Source: Archilochus colubris (taxonomy: Eukaryota; Chordata; Aves; Apodiformes; Trochilidae). Taken from it: a stretch of 64,000 nucleotides of DNA. Location of the stretch: assembly GCA_023079485.1 (NCBI GenBank), contig CM041103.1:10784503-10848502 (forward strand), read 5' to 3'. This document shows positions 36,905-49,253 of this stretch, in pieces (position 1 is the first letter of the stretch; each line of letters begins with the position of its first letter). Both the position numbers and the translations under genes were made by a program. A model generated the notes under the pieces. It saw nothing but the letters and a program-made list of their open reading frames with translations, was not told the DNA's origin and ran no database searches.

Positions 36905-38924
36905 AGGTTCTGCAGAAGAGCAAAATAAATTATGGCTTCATGAAGCACTTTTTTTCTACTTCTCTTTTGTCCCCAGTGAGGGAAGGCAGTGTCATTCTAA
37001 CTGCATCTCTTTGGAATAAAAACATACCTACTTATAACTTCAGATGCTTGGGAATATTCTATAATGCAGACAAGTCCCTAATATCTATGCAGCTACCAGA
37101 CACAGTGCAGTCCACATAGTTATTTTTCACTTGCTCAAGGTGTAAAAAAAAAACAACTGTTTTTTTCTCAGCTCAGCTGCCAATGCATAACCTCACTTTT
37201 TCTTCCCCTCTGTAATTCCCAATTGCTTCTCTGGGAGCAAAGCTGCTCTCTATGGGGATGGCATGCAAGAGTCTGGATAACCTGGTTCAGAGAACAAGCA
37301 GAGGAGGGGACAGACATTTATTTCCACTTCACCTCTGAATAATTGTGTGGCCTAATATGATTAGTCCATGAGATGTAACAAGTGACTCTGTGAGCAAAAA
37401 GCAACTTGGATTTTGTGGTTAGCTGCCAATGTCCACAGGTGGGACATGGATGAGGACTTTTCTTTGGTGTCTAATCAGTAATGAGTTGGTGCTACAGCCT
37501 GGAGCTTCTGCCATAAGATTATCTTTCCCAAACAAGGAGAAATTTAATTATCTCTTGTATCTTTATGAAATTTATGAACTCTTCGTGAAATTTGCTTGAA
37601 ATCAATAAACAATTTAATAGGGAGTAACATGAACTGCCTTGATCCACCCAGTATTTTTGTAAGGACAGGCAGCCCACTGTGTGGAACAGAAATTCATGTG
37701 TCCCTGTGCCATGTTCTGGTGCTCAGTCCAGCTCTCACCCCCATGCCTCATGCCCTCAGACAGCCAGAGGCATAAACTGAGAATGCCTGTGGCATGGCTC
37801 AGGCCATCAGCAGCCAAGCTTGACTGGTCCCTCTATACATCACTGTATGAAAAAAAAAGCACAAAAAAAAGAAGCACATTACGTCTGGACTACTACAAGC
37901 TAGGCTGAAATGCTTTGGGCACATCACAGTACCAACAATTAACAAGCCTAGATGTCTCCTGTCATAGCCCATTCCCAGCCTTCCCACACTGCTGCACTAA
38001 GCAAAGTCCCTGTTTGTTTTCCTAGCACAAGCTGACCTTCTATGCAGTCAATATCTAAAACACATTGTCTGAGAAGAGGGAGTTCACAACATTGAATTAT
38101 GCAATTATAAGAGTGCACCCAAGCATTTAGCAATGCAGACTGCATCCAGTCCTGCTGACTAGCTGTGATTTTCAGATACATGGGACCTGGCATGTCTTGA
38201 AATGTGAATTCTTTGCAGATGGCTGTATCTGCTCTGCACAGAGCTGTAGGCAAAACTCCACTATGACATTCTGCACAGCTCTCCCACTGCGTAGCTCTGG
38301 GGCTTGTGAGAGAGGGAAAGATGTGAGCAGAGAGATGTTTGCAGCTCCAGTTCTGCTGTCTTCCAGATGGGCCAAGGCTGATAAAGTGGAGCTGGGCAAA
38401 TTTCTCTAACAGTCCTTCTGATTATGAAACTTTCCCAGTTTAGAGGGTACAGAGGGGTCAGGATACAGAGGAAGTTCAGGGTGAAAATTCCCAGCCTCAC
38501 AGCACGGGTGAAGAGCACACATGACTTTGAAGACATCTGGGACAGCTTACAACTGCTGAAATGCTACAAGCATACCACTTCCCAACAGAAATACAGAACT
38601 GAAGGACCCTGTGGGTTCTTCCTAGCTTGAACACCTCATGGAGCTGGAGGCATCATGTTTCAAAGAGCTATGACTCCAGTCCTGTCCAAGAAGAAACATC
38701 ACAAAACACGTCCAGTAAGATAAATTCTGACTTCATTTAGCTCCATGAGTATGTGAAGTAACTCCACTAAACCAATGGAGTTATTGTTTATTATGCTGAT
38801 AGCAGTGGGCAAAATCTGACCTTTTGAAAAGGGTTCTGGGAAGCACAGATGTGGATCACATCCACCCTTTTCATTCTTGTAATTTTAAATCCTAAGTGCT
38901 CTATATGGTTTAAATGGACATGTC

Positions 38925-39075
38925 AGACAGAGGAAACATTATCATCTCTGCTTCATGGGGGAGACAAACAGATTAGATGATTTGCCCATGGCTATATTTT
39001 CTGAAAGGGCCAGGAACTGAACCAGACTGGTCCAGTCTCAATGTCTCAACCACAGGGTCATCATTCCCTTCCTTG
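38925..39075 (+). mobile_element. Ancient L2/MIR-like amniote repeat remnant
   Basis: The order 'attatcatctctgcttcatgggg', 'gatgatttgcccatggc', 'ggccaggaactgaaccag' and 'cagtctcaatgtctcaaccacagggtcat' parallels the old repeat whose consensus reads roughly: attatccc, gaaactgaggca, gtgacttgcccaaggtca, gccaggaattgaaccca, cagtgccttaaccacaagacca. Divergence is high and assignment is from memory. Confidence 0.6.
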
Positions 39076-42000
39076 AAAAGGTTTCCAAAATCATGATTAT
39101 ACTGACTGGAAGCCAAAGCACTGGAAACATGTACTCCCAATAAACCACAGGCTACAGTTACGGGCTCTTCCTTTGTACTGCCTGAAGTCTCTGACTGTGC
39201 CCTTTAGTTCTTCACAGCACAAAACCACATTCTGACTTGAAGAGGGGGCAGATTTACCAAGATGAATCTCTTGGGTTTGAAAGCCACTTTCAGTTTTTAT
39301 TGAACAGGACTTTTCCATGGGCAAGAGATACAACAGGCTGCTTTGTGCCCCCATCTCCTTTCCCTGTAACTATGACTTTACTCATAGGAAGGAGAGGGAT
39401 TGAGCTGAGCAAAGAACAAACAGACAACTGCACCAAGTGGTGGACACATGAGCACCTGAGATGTGAGACACCATGGTAATCCACTGGTTCTTCAGTCCAG
39501 GTACTGCCCTGTCTGATTCCTTGTACTCTGCCACTTTCCTCTCATGGCTTAGTGCTACACTTTGCTCCAGCTGTACTGGTGCACTGCAGGTGAGGAGGAG
39601 GGCTGCTGCAAACACCTTGAACTTGTGTCGTGCAAGTGATCAGAGAGTCCCAAGCTAGCAGCTCAGAATCTTGCGTGGAGTGCTTGGAAATATACTGGCT
39701 ATAAAAAGAGTTGAGAATAAAAACAAGGAAGGAAGCAGGAGATGCATGCAGATGGCTGCTGTAGGACTGGTGTCACTCCACTCAAGTCAGAAACAAATTC
39801 CTCTCTGTTTTTTTCAGATAGCTTTGCAAAGAGGATGTGCCTGACACTGGGGGTTCCTTATCGGTGCATGTGAGGAGAGACAGCATTCCTGAGAGGCAAA
39901 GGGCTGTGTAAACTGCTTGTTATCCCCAACTGCAGACAGATCCAACCTTCCAACTGCCTCTTCATGGTGATCAAGCTAAGAATGAAAGTTTTATTTCTTC
40001 CTTCAGATGCATGTCCAAGCTCTGGTAGGACATACTATGTGGGCAGCACAAAAAAGCTTTTCTTAAGATAGCTATTTTCTATCCCTATCCCTTTTTTACA
40101 CGTTTTTGTGTTCAGGGAGATTTGCCTCTCCCCTTTTGGCATGCCCAGAAAACAGTGGCACCAATTTCAGAACCCACAGTGAAAATTCCTGACTCCTCAG
40201 TCAGAAGCTGTGAATCATCTGCTGTTTAGTGATAAGCAGGTCACTCAGCCTCGTGGCTTCTGCTCAGAACGTGACCATGAGAGAGCTGAAGTCAACGGAG
40301 TTTCTCTGCTGAGCAGGTAAAACCAAGCTCAAATGTGAGGGAAAGTGGTAAGGGTTTACTTAGTCCTTTCCTGTATGTATGTCTGCCCTGAATGCAAAGG
40401 GCTTCCTATTTGGATCTGTGGGGTGAGAGCCAGAATTTTCAGACCTTTGGCTCAGCTCCTGCTGGCATTCATGTTTTGCTTATCTGGCTTCCGGTGCAAG
40501 CACTTCCAGAGATGGTGTTACTGAGAAAGTCCATGACTGGGATGGAAGCTGAGGAAGAAGACTTAGCAGAAAACCAAGAGACTGAATTCAAATGCTGACA
40601 AGAACTGGCCATGACCATTCTCTCCAGACATTATCAGCAAGATTAGAGTGTGCATTTGTGCAGGACTGGGGCAGCTGAGCCCTACCATGCCAGCAGCTAC
40701 TGACAGAAACAGGGCAGTGAGACAGGCTGTGCTTTCTAGCACTTTCTGTCTAAGGAGATTTTTCCACCATGCATCTCAGGTTTACAGCCCAGAAGTTCAG
40801 ATTGTCTAGACCCAATTTGTCTTTTAGGAGACTGCAGAACATGTGGGTCACTATCTTCTATAGCATCATCAGGAAAAGATTTACCTGCACATATCTCCGT
40901 GCTTAGTGAGCAGTTTGGACAGCAGCTCTCTCCCCTGTGAGAAGGTAAGTGGGTGCATAGAGCCCTGGTTCCTACTGCCACAAAGATTTCCATTTAAAGG
41001 GAGGTTTGCATAGTCTTGCACAGAAAGTTTAGGCTATTTATTACTTCTTGCACTAATGTATGTTACTAGCTGGTTAATTCATGGATGCACTAAATACAGT
41101 ATGACTGCCATGACTTCCATAGCCCACCATCTGAACTGTATGCAGAGTTCAGGCAAGGATTTGGACAGTAGGTGCCCTTTAAGGTGACTTTCAAAAGAAG
41201 AAGGAAAAAAAGCATTCTAAGTATTTGCCGAGAAGTAAGGTGTAGAGAAACAGCCTAAAGGTATTTTGAGGACATCTCGGTTCTCTTTCACCTGACAAGC
41301 CCCTGTTTGACTAAAATGATTTACTATTTATAAACACACCATCAAGTGAAGACTGCTGGCACAAATGTCTGGTGGCTGTTCACATGTGAAGGGAGAGTAC
41401 CATTCAGTGAGCAGGAACAGTACCTTACTGGCATCTCTTCATGCTACCACAGGCAAGGCAACAAAAAATTTACAGCCCCCAAGGGCTCATAAATACAAGA
41501 TAAATAAATTCCAAGGGCTCAAGATACAAAACTCCTTTATGTCAAGAATTTGTCCTTGTAGAATAAGTCATCATAGAATAAAAGAGGTAGTTCTTCTCTT
41601 TTCCTTCTGCTTAAGAGCTAAGATGGTAGATTCTTGCTGCTGCTTTTGTGTTCATTTTAGTGTGACCTGCCCTCTCTCTCCCAGATTTGTTTTAAAAAAC
41701 CCAATGGTCCAGTGGATGCTCTGTCACAGTTTCTCTGTGTCCTTTAATGTTTTCCTCTTAAAACTTCAATCTCAATGCACTGGCTACCTTGAGACCTGAC
41801 CCACTTTTACACAGCCTGGTAGACAGAACCCTTGTGTCCCAGGGACTGGCACTGACTTGAACAGAGCCCTGCACACAGCTGATACTGCAGCTTTGGGTCT
41901 CTGGCTACTAGTCTGACACAGGGAATGGAAGGAAGGGGTTAAGATTTTTAGCTAGTACTGAAAAACAGTGTGCCACTGTGAGCCAGATTAAAATGAGAGT

Positions 42001-42099
42001 GAATCCAGACTACAGTTCTTTAGGATTTGCAGCACTTTCTATAGATCTTGTCTCTTCAAAACCCCACCCCACCTTTACCATCTTCTCCCAAGTAGCTAC

Positions 42100-42368
42100 C
42101 AATCAGACAAGAGGCCATGGGCTTAAGCTCTGCCAGGGGAGGTTTAGGTTGAATATCAGGAAAAAATTATTAACAGAAAGGATGATCAGTCCTTGGAATG
42201 GGCTGCCCAGGGAAGGGGTGGATTCTCCATCCCTGGAGGTTTTTAAGAAGAGACTGGATGTGTCACTCAGTGCCATGGGCTGGGAACCACGGGGGGAGTG
42301 GATCAAGGGTTGGACTTGATGATCTCAGAGGTCCTTTCCAACCCAGATGATTCTGTGACTCTGTGATC
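42100..42368 (+). mobile_element. CR1 LINE, truncated 3' end
   Basis: Diagnostic CR1 3'-end phrases occur in order: 'gggcttaagctctgccagggg', 'ggctgcccagggaagggg', 'ccatccctggaggttttta', 'gttggacttgatgatctcagaggtcctttccaaccc', ending in the octamer-like ATTCTGTGACTCTGTGA tail. CR1 is the dominant non-LTR retrotransposon of birds and other sauropsids. Only the last 270 bases are present (5' truncated, as usual for CR1) and the copy is non-functional. The partial frame through it is a remnant, not a host gene. Confidence 0.93.
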
Positions 42369-44837
42369 TATTACAAGTATTACATTGTTACACAGAATCC
42401 TAAGAACAGTTCAGTAGTGTCATGAAATCTGGTAGACCAGAAACCAAGATTCTTCCTTTTAATCTGTTTCTCTACCAACTAATTTAGCCCTACAGTAATC
42501 ACTGTGAGGAAAGAAAAAATGCCAGCCCCTAATCAGCATGCAGCAGGGATGGGTCACAAACACATTTATCTTTCTTCTCACAAACCTCCCCTGGATAAAG
42601 GAAATGCCCTAATACTTGAGGCATCTTGGACACCAGATGGCTGATTATTAGACATTTTATGAAGAGGAAGGAAGTAAAGAGAAACAGCCTGAATTTTCAT
42701 GGTACTGTAGGGACAGGGGAAAGGAAGGCAGAATGAGGACCTAATCCAGAACTTACTGACTGGGAAGACACTGATTCCAAAGGATTTTGAATTGGAAGGA
42801 ACAAAAGATCTATGTTTGCTTTTCCTTCTGCAGATTAATTCTCTAACCATCAAGAGCCAGAATGATTAATATGTGAATAAAATGCCCTTTCTATTATCAT
42901 CACTGCAATGACTTACAGCTATGACAGTTTTTTGCAGGCTTCAGGTCAGAGCTTTTAAATATTAATAATAATATTGCAAGCTTCTTTTAGACTGTCTGTA
43001 GGCTGTTCATAGATCTGATCTCCAAAAGCCTGGCTCAGCAGAGCAGGAGCAGCCTGTGAGACCAGGAGGAACACCACAACATACAGGCAGTTGCTTACAG
43101 AATTCCAGTGCCCATGAGGGAACACAATGTCAATCAGATGCATTTAGGCTGATATCCCACTGATATCATTTGGCCCAGCCTGTTTTACAGTCTCAACTTT
43201 TAGAAAGCTGTGAAAGCCAGCAGCTCCTTCAGTTTTTATCTGCTGTGAGGTTCCTGCAGTTCTCCTAAAGCAGAGATGTTAGTCTATCCAGGCCCACCCC
43301 AGAAATGACCCCATAACAGAGCTGCAAGGCATGTGCACAGGAATGCTTAAGGAAGAAACTTCACAGGTGTTTCACAAGTGGAAGGTGGCAATAGCTCCTG
43401 CTGGAACCCACCAAGCACGATGGAAGGACACAGCTACCTCAGGTGTGCAGATGGATCTTGGGAAGAATGTGGATGTTGGATCTAGTGGTCTTTGTGGTGC
43501 TGCTCCTCCCATGGAAAAGGATGTGGAGCATCCAGCAGGTCCTGCTGATCCCAAGACAGCCTCCTTGCTAGGTAGGTGTCTGATGAGAGGCACCACGAAC
43601 TGCCTGAGGAATGTTTGTGGCCACCCTTCTTCTTGAGGCATTGCACATGCAGATGTGGAGAAAGGGTTGTAGAACTGGAAGTGAGGCCTCCCACTGCACA
43701 GTTTCAGAGCTGGTGCTAAAAGCTCTCTCTGAGCAGAAGAGGCTGCATCAGGAAAAGTTTATTGTTTTTTTTTTCCTTTTGCCAGCAAACCTAAGAAAGT
43801 CAGAGTTTGCTGACAGAAGTACGACACACCAGGGTCTGAGGAGGATTTTCTCCTTTTGGTAATCAACATAACTACACTGCCAAAGGCCTGAGTGCAGGAC
43901 AAGCCTTTACACAGGGCATACACAGCAGAGTCTGGACCCTTGTGCTTTCTATAGGCCCTGTCACATCAAACCAATCCAAGAGAACAGGGCACAATGGGAA
44001 CAGAAGATTAACCCGTCCGACTCCTTTCCCTTTATTTAAAACAACAACAAGAAAGGGCTTGGGGGAATGAGGCTAATAGCCATGTGGGATAACAGCTCTG
44101 AAAAATGTAGTGATGGACCTTGGGCCTTTTCTCACCCAGATGAAAGAGGGGCTGTGGTGATGCAGTTCAGCACACGCTAAGGACAGAGGCAGCAGCAAAA
44201 GCAACTCAAACCTTCAGCCCTGTTTCAGACTCAGGGCTGTAATCTCCTTATGCAATACACTTGACAGAGCTCTGCTGGGGAATGCCAGCCTGCTTTTTCC
44301 ACCACGTGTATGCCCCCTCCCTCACCAAACCGTGGGTTACAGGACCGTATTTTTGTTTATTTATTATGTTTAATCTTACAACATTTAACTCAAATAAGGT
44401 GGTTCTTTAGCTGCAGGTAAACCAAACATGAGGAAGCTCTCCTTGCAGGGATGGGTATGGCTATCTGAGGAGAAGAGCAGCAGCTCACCTGCTGCAGTGT
44501 TTTAAGAGGTAAAGCTGCCTAATTATTTTTTATTACTCCCATGTTGTTTTGTTAACCAAATATTTGTCTTTTTGCCTCACACACATCAATGCCAATATAC
44601 AAATTGCACAAGGGGATTATGCCAGCATGAGTCAATCTTGGGTGTGTTTATCCTTGGAGAGACATAAGCCTCTGTTTCTAGAGGCGGGTGTTTCTTATCC
44701 TTGTTAGACCTATGAGTATCTTTTGCCAACAAAATTTGTCACTTTTCACTGTTGGCTTGTCTGCTACTAGAACAAACGCTGCAGGCTGGCAGGGCTCCAA
44801 GTGGGGTGGGGGCTAAGTCCCCTGTGACAAGCATTAT

Positions 44838-44985
44838 TTAGTATTTACATTACAGCAGAGCTTAGAGGCTTCTAGCTGAGATTCAGGCGTTGCCCTGCAA
44901 GCAGAAAGTAAAAGACACTTCCTGCCCCAAACAGTTTATAGTCTAAACAGAAGAGGCTGGTGATAAATAGCAGAGAAAAGGGAAC
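44838..44985 (+). mobile_element. Ancient L2/MIR-like amniote repeat remnant
   Basis: The string of matches 'tatttacattacagcagagcttagaggc', 'aagtaaaagaca', 'tcctgccccaaacagtttatagtctaaa' follows the consensus of an old amniote interspersed repeat (tattac..tagcgcctagaggc ... aaagacagtccctgccccaaagagcttacaatctaa). This is the clearest of the old remnants in the window. Confidence 0.65.
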
Positions 44986-47539
44986 ATTATTGCAACACAG
45001 TTAATACTAAAGCAATCCTGCAAAACGAGATTTTTCTAAAAATAAATGTTAAGGCTTTTACTTGTTTTAAACTCTATTAAAATTTGTATATTTGAGCTTT
45101 CTTAAGGCCTGGTTGTTCTAGCAGCTGCAATTCCTGCTTACTCACATGGCTCCAAGAGGCAAGGTCTTACAGGATGAACACATGGCTCCAGTGATCTTCC
45201 CTTCAGTCCCATTTTGAAGTTCCTTTCCACAGACCTGTGAACAGAAAACACTGAGTTACAGCTAAACAAACTAGTTTCTTGTGTCCTCCATTTCTGAAGC
45301 AAGAGCAACCACAATGTTTAATTTTCACATCTCTTTCTCCATTATCCTCAGCACACAGTGCAGTTCCCTGGATCTCTCCAGGTCTCATTGCTATATGCTA
45401 TTGTCAGACTTGTGGATTTGGTGTTCCCTCTGCTGCTTTTGACCTTGCCATTGGAACTGCCAGAAGACTCCTATGAAATTTCTTCATTCTCTGATGACAG
45501 GTGATACAAAAGAAGCAAAAATAAGCAGACACAAAGGAGTGGGTGTTTCACCTGCCCAAGGTGCCCTCTACTCTAGTTTGTGCATGAGACTCACTAAAAA
45601 ACAGGGAAAGTCTGTGGAAGAAATGTACCCAGGCTAAAAATCTTAAAGGTGCAGGCCAAATTCAAACTGGTATGATCTGGTTGGCCTCAGCTGCAAACAA
45701 TGAAGGCACTTAAACTGAGGAAAATGTTAAGGATTTGTCCCACAACCACCATTTCACCATTTTCACTTTCTCTGTATATCCTAAAAAGAATAACCAGCAG
45801 CATGTCTAAAAATAGGACTTAAGTTTTCTCAGCTTCACAGCAGAGAAGCCAGAATGCCAGAACTACTGTGCTGCACTGCAATGTGAAAGGAATACTCTCA
45901 ATGCCTGTGCATTTGAGGGGAAAATCATTGATAATAAAGGCCTCTTTTATCTGAAACACCTAGCAGTTCAGCTCTGCAAATCCCAACACTGCATTAAAAC
46001 AGGTTTCTATTATGTGTTAAACACATCGAATAGAGTAATTCAGTCTCATCATCTAAATTCAGTGTTGTGATAGCTGAGTGAAACTGGGGCAAGCTAGCTT
46101 AAAAGTTGATAGAAGCTCTTCATAAAAGCAGCATGTGAAATGCATCAGTGCTCTTCTTTCTTCAGGAAAAAGTCTGCCTTTCTCCAAGGAGCTTATGCTA
46201 GGAAGCCAAAGACCCTTGATATGGTCTATAGTGCAGGACTTCCCAGAGGTGATTAGCAAGGCTAGGACTTCATTGTGATAGTCAGGAAATTCTTCTTGTC
46301 CCAGAAAACTTGATCTGTGAGGCAACAGACTGTGGGGGGCTGTGGGGAAAAGAAATCTTTTCAGTTCTTAGGGCAGTGGCTTAACTCAAGACTTTTCTCT
46401 GACCCAGTTTAGGCATTCCATCCACATTTTACTTTCACTTTCAGATGTATTCTTGTTTTTTCTATATGCAGAAAAGGCCACTGTCCACTTCACATAGGAA
46501 TGAAGCACATAAGTTCCCGATTCAAGAAAAACATGGATGTTTTCCTCTTGGTTTTTTTTTGCTGTTTGCCTCACAACAGGATCAACATGGTAGGATTTTA
46601 AACAGGCTGTAAAAGATTCTGGCAAATACTGCTCACTAGGCACAAATGATAATGAAGTTGGAATCCTTTATTCCCCCATTCTGAGCTCTCTCCTCCCATA
46701 TACATTCTTAATGCAGACCTCATATGAAACACAGCGTGTTTAAGGAATTAAATAAAGACCTTGACGTAGATGTATGTGACAGTTTAATAGAATCTGTGTT
46801 CCATCATAAGAACAGTATTTGGGGATGCTCTGTCAGGGCTGGTTTTGTGGATCTGGGAAAAGAGATACACTCCCTGTGAAATCCTGCTGGCCTCATCCAT
46901 GAAATCACAAAAATTACTCTCTCCCCACCCTCGTGTTGCACTCCTGGTACCTCAGCATCACATCTGCTCAGTGGTCACCCAGGCTGACGCAGGCTGCAGC
47001 TCTGTGGGACACCCCAGACTGCAGCAGCCCTGTGCTCACACAGCTCTGGGTTCCTCTTGGCATGAGGCAGCAGCTCCCCCTCTGCCTCTGCTCTTTGCCA
47101 GGGCATTCCCAGCAGCGGATCACTGCTGTGTCATCTGCTTCCAGAGAAGAGCACTCAGCAGCTCCCACCTCTCAGCAGGGCACGGCTGGGGAGTGTTTAG
47201 TCAGCACATTTCCACGCAGGCCCGCAGGGCAGTCTTGTGTGCTGGACCTGGAATGCTGCCCACTGATGGTACCAGTTCAGGAGGCACTCCCAGTACTCTG
47301 CACAAACACTTGCAGAGAATGCCAAGTACCTTGTGCTGCACGGCCCACAGCTCTCCTGCTCTGATTTCTCTGCAGTGCCCTACGTTTCTTGTCTATCAGC
47401 AAAGGATGTTACACAGACAATGTCTGCCAGAATAGTATTGCTGCTAACAGTATTACCCAGTCCCATGGTCACCTGTATTTGAGCTGCCTGTCTGAGTTTT
47501 ATAAACTAAAATTTCCAGTGCTTAACTCACAGTGTTCCT

Positions 47540-47650
47540 GAGAGAAGAGGGGACAGATTACTTATTTTTCACAAGGTCAGAAATATGCAGGTAAAAAGCA
47601 AAAGAAGTTACTTTCCCAAAACCACAGGACTCATCAGATGGCAAACTAAT
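47540..47650 (+). mobile_element. Possible ancient repeat remnant
   Basis: 'gaagttactttcccaaaaccacaggactcatcagatggcaaact' recalls the L2/MIR-type segment 'gtgacttgcccaaggtcacacag...tggcagag'. The match is short and degraded. Confidence 0.4.
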
Positions 47651-48832
47651 TAAACCCTAATCCAGTAAAGCCCTTAGTGAGTAAGAAATTTGCAGCATGT
47701 GAATGATGACAATGAAATGAAATACTTAACCTGACCCACATTCTTAAGAAATTTACTAAACAGCATATGCCACACTACTTGATGCAAATGCACACAGAGA
47801 CTAATGTGGATACCAGTATCCATCTAACCACGAGAAAAACAGCTCAGTGTCAGCTGACTAGCCCTGCTCCACTGCCTCATGTCCTATATTCATATTGTTT
47901 CCCTTTTTTTTGTTTTTTTTAATAAAGCTCTCTTCTTCTATATTGCCACATGTGGCTCAGATGCTAGCTTTTAAAACCCAGTGTCAACCTAGTCCATATT
48001 AAGGAGGCGACCTTCTTCTGTCAGCAGAACACAACCCAATTGCCCTCCTGGATCCCCCATATCAGACCAACAGTCCTAACAACTGGGAGATACGTGATCC
48101 CTGCACTGACATCTCAGTTCTGTTAGGATATGCAACCCACCATACCTGGAATGCTGTTCCTGGTACCATTTTTCTAGAGTTTCCATTGTGAAAGCTGAAA
48201 CCACTGTGGTTCCATGAGGCTACGATAAAGTTGTCTGCCACTCATAAGAATGAACCTACACAGCTATTGAACTCAAGGGTTTATATTCACTAAAAATATG
48301 TTTATAATAATGTACTAGACCTGCACTTATTCTTTACTAAGTAAACATTTATGTCAAATAAAATATGTACCTAAAGAATTTATAGAACATTTGGGAGAGG
48401 CTATTTTAGGAAAAACTTTCTATGGCCTTAGTAAGCGACTTGTTTACAGGGAGCACTTGGTTTGTGCCAGTGTAACCGGTGTCAGGGAACTCTGTTCACA
48501 CCACAGACAGACCCCAGCAGCCCACCCCCTCCTTAGGGGCTTCTGTGGGATGGTGCTGAACACACACAGCGCGGTTTTAATGCTGGTTTTAACCTCCGTT
48601 TCAGGTTCTTGTGGCATTTGGTGTCTGTTGACACACAGTGGGGCTCATCTCGTCTTGTGCACCGAGCTCCTTCCAGCCCCCGCAGGCCTGGGGGTGCCCG
48701 CCTCACACCTCGGCCTCAGCCAGAGGCTGCCCCCGCCTCACACCTCCGGCTGGGCCGGGATGAGCAGGCACAGCACTGCCCGGACACTTTTTCCTTCAGT
48801 GGACCAGCGCCGGTCGCAGTAGGGCAACCTAC

Positions 48833-48844
48833 ATGTCGCGACAT
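48833..48844. promoter_or_regulatory. Perfect 12-bp palindrome with DREF/ZBED1-type site
   Basis: ATGTCGCGACAT is a perfect inverted repeat. Its inner ten bases TGTCGCGACA (48834-48843) match the vertebrate DREF (ZBED1) element TGTCG(C/T)GA(C/T)A exactly. It lies 410 bases upstream of the KSR1 start codon at the edge of the CpG island. Confidence 0.6.
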
Positions 48845-48957
48845 ACCTGAGGGAAGGCGGAAAGGGCGGTGAGAAGCTGAGGCGGGCGGAGGGAGGCGCT
48901 GAGGCAGTGGCAGAAACACTGAGGCGGGAGCTGAGGCGGGAGCTGAGGGCTGAGGAG

Positions 48958-49060
48958 GGCACTGAGGGAGGGCACTGAGGGAGGGCACTGAGGGAGGGCA
49001 CGAGGGGAGGGCACGAGGGGAGGGCACGAGGGGAGGGCACGAGGGGAGGGCACTGAGAGG
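48958..49060 (+). repeat. 13-bp G-rich minisatellite upstream of KSR1
   Basis: Seven complete 13-base units in register: three of GGCACTGAGGGAG (48958-48996), then four of GGCACGAGGGGAG (48997-49048), then a partial unit. The sequence to the left (48880-48957) has looser related GAGGCGGGAGCT units, suggesting an older expanded array. The plus strand carries many GGG runs with loops of 1-7 bases, so G-quadruplex formation is possible. Confidence 0.95.
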
Positions 49061-49253
49061 CTGATGCGGGCAGGGCGGAGCCGCCACCGCCTTCGCGCTG
49101 CCCCGGCGCCGTGCATGTTAATGTGCGGTAATTGCCTGGAGAGGGGAGGAGAGGCGAGGCGGGGCGAGCGAGCCGCCGGTTTCCCGCCCTCCCTCCCTCC
49201 CTGCTGCTCCCCCCGCCGCCGCCTCTCCTCTCCGGCCTCCCTGATGCCGAGGA

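Larger units (their letters stand above)
24531..48650. other. WSB1-KSR1 intergenic region
   Basis: About 24 kb with no exon that I recognise on either strand. It holds short tandem duplications (24704-24753, 36853-36904), a CAAA-rich low-complexity stretch (30300-30361), a CpG-rich patch (34455-34890), a CR1 3' end (42100-42368) and ancient repeat remnants (38925-39075, 44838-44985, 47540-47650). Open frames of up to 268 codons occur at 34160-35199 and of 196 codons at 46845-47435, but they lack family resemblance. Confidence 0.7.

Noticed and set aside
41481..41535. Repeated 'ccaagggctca' pair considered as a duplication
   Set aside because: Only about 11 bases are shared, and the sequences between and after the copies do not align well.
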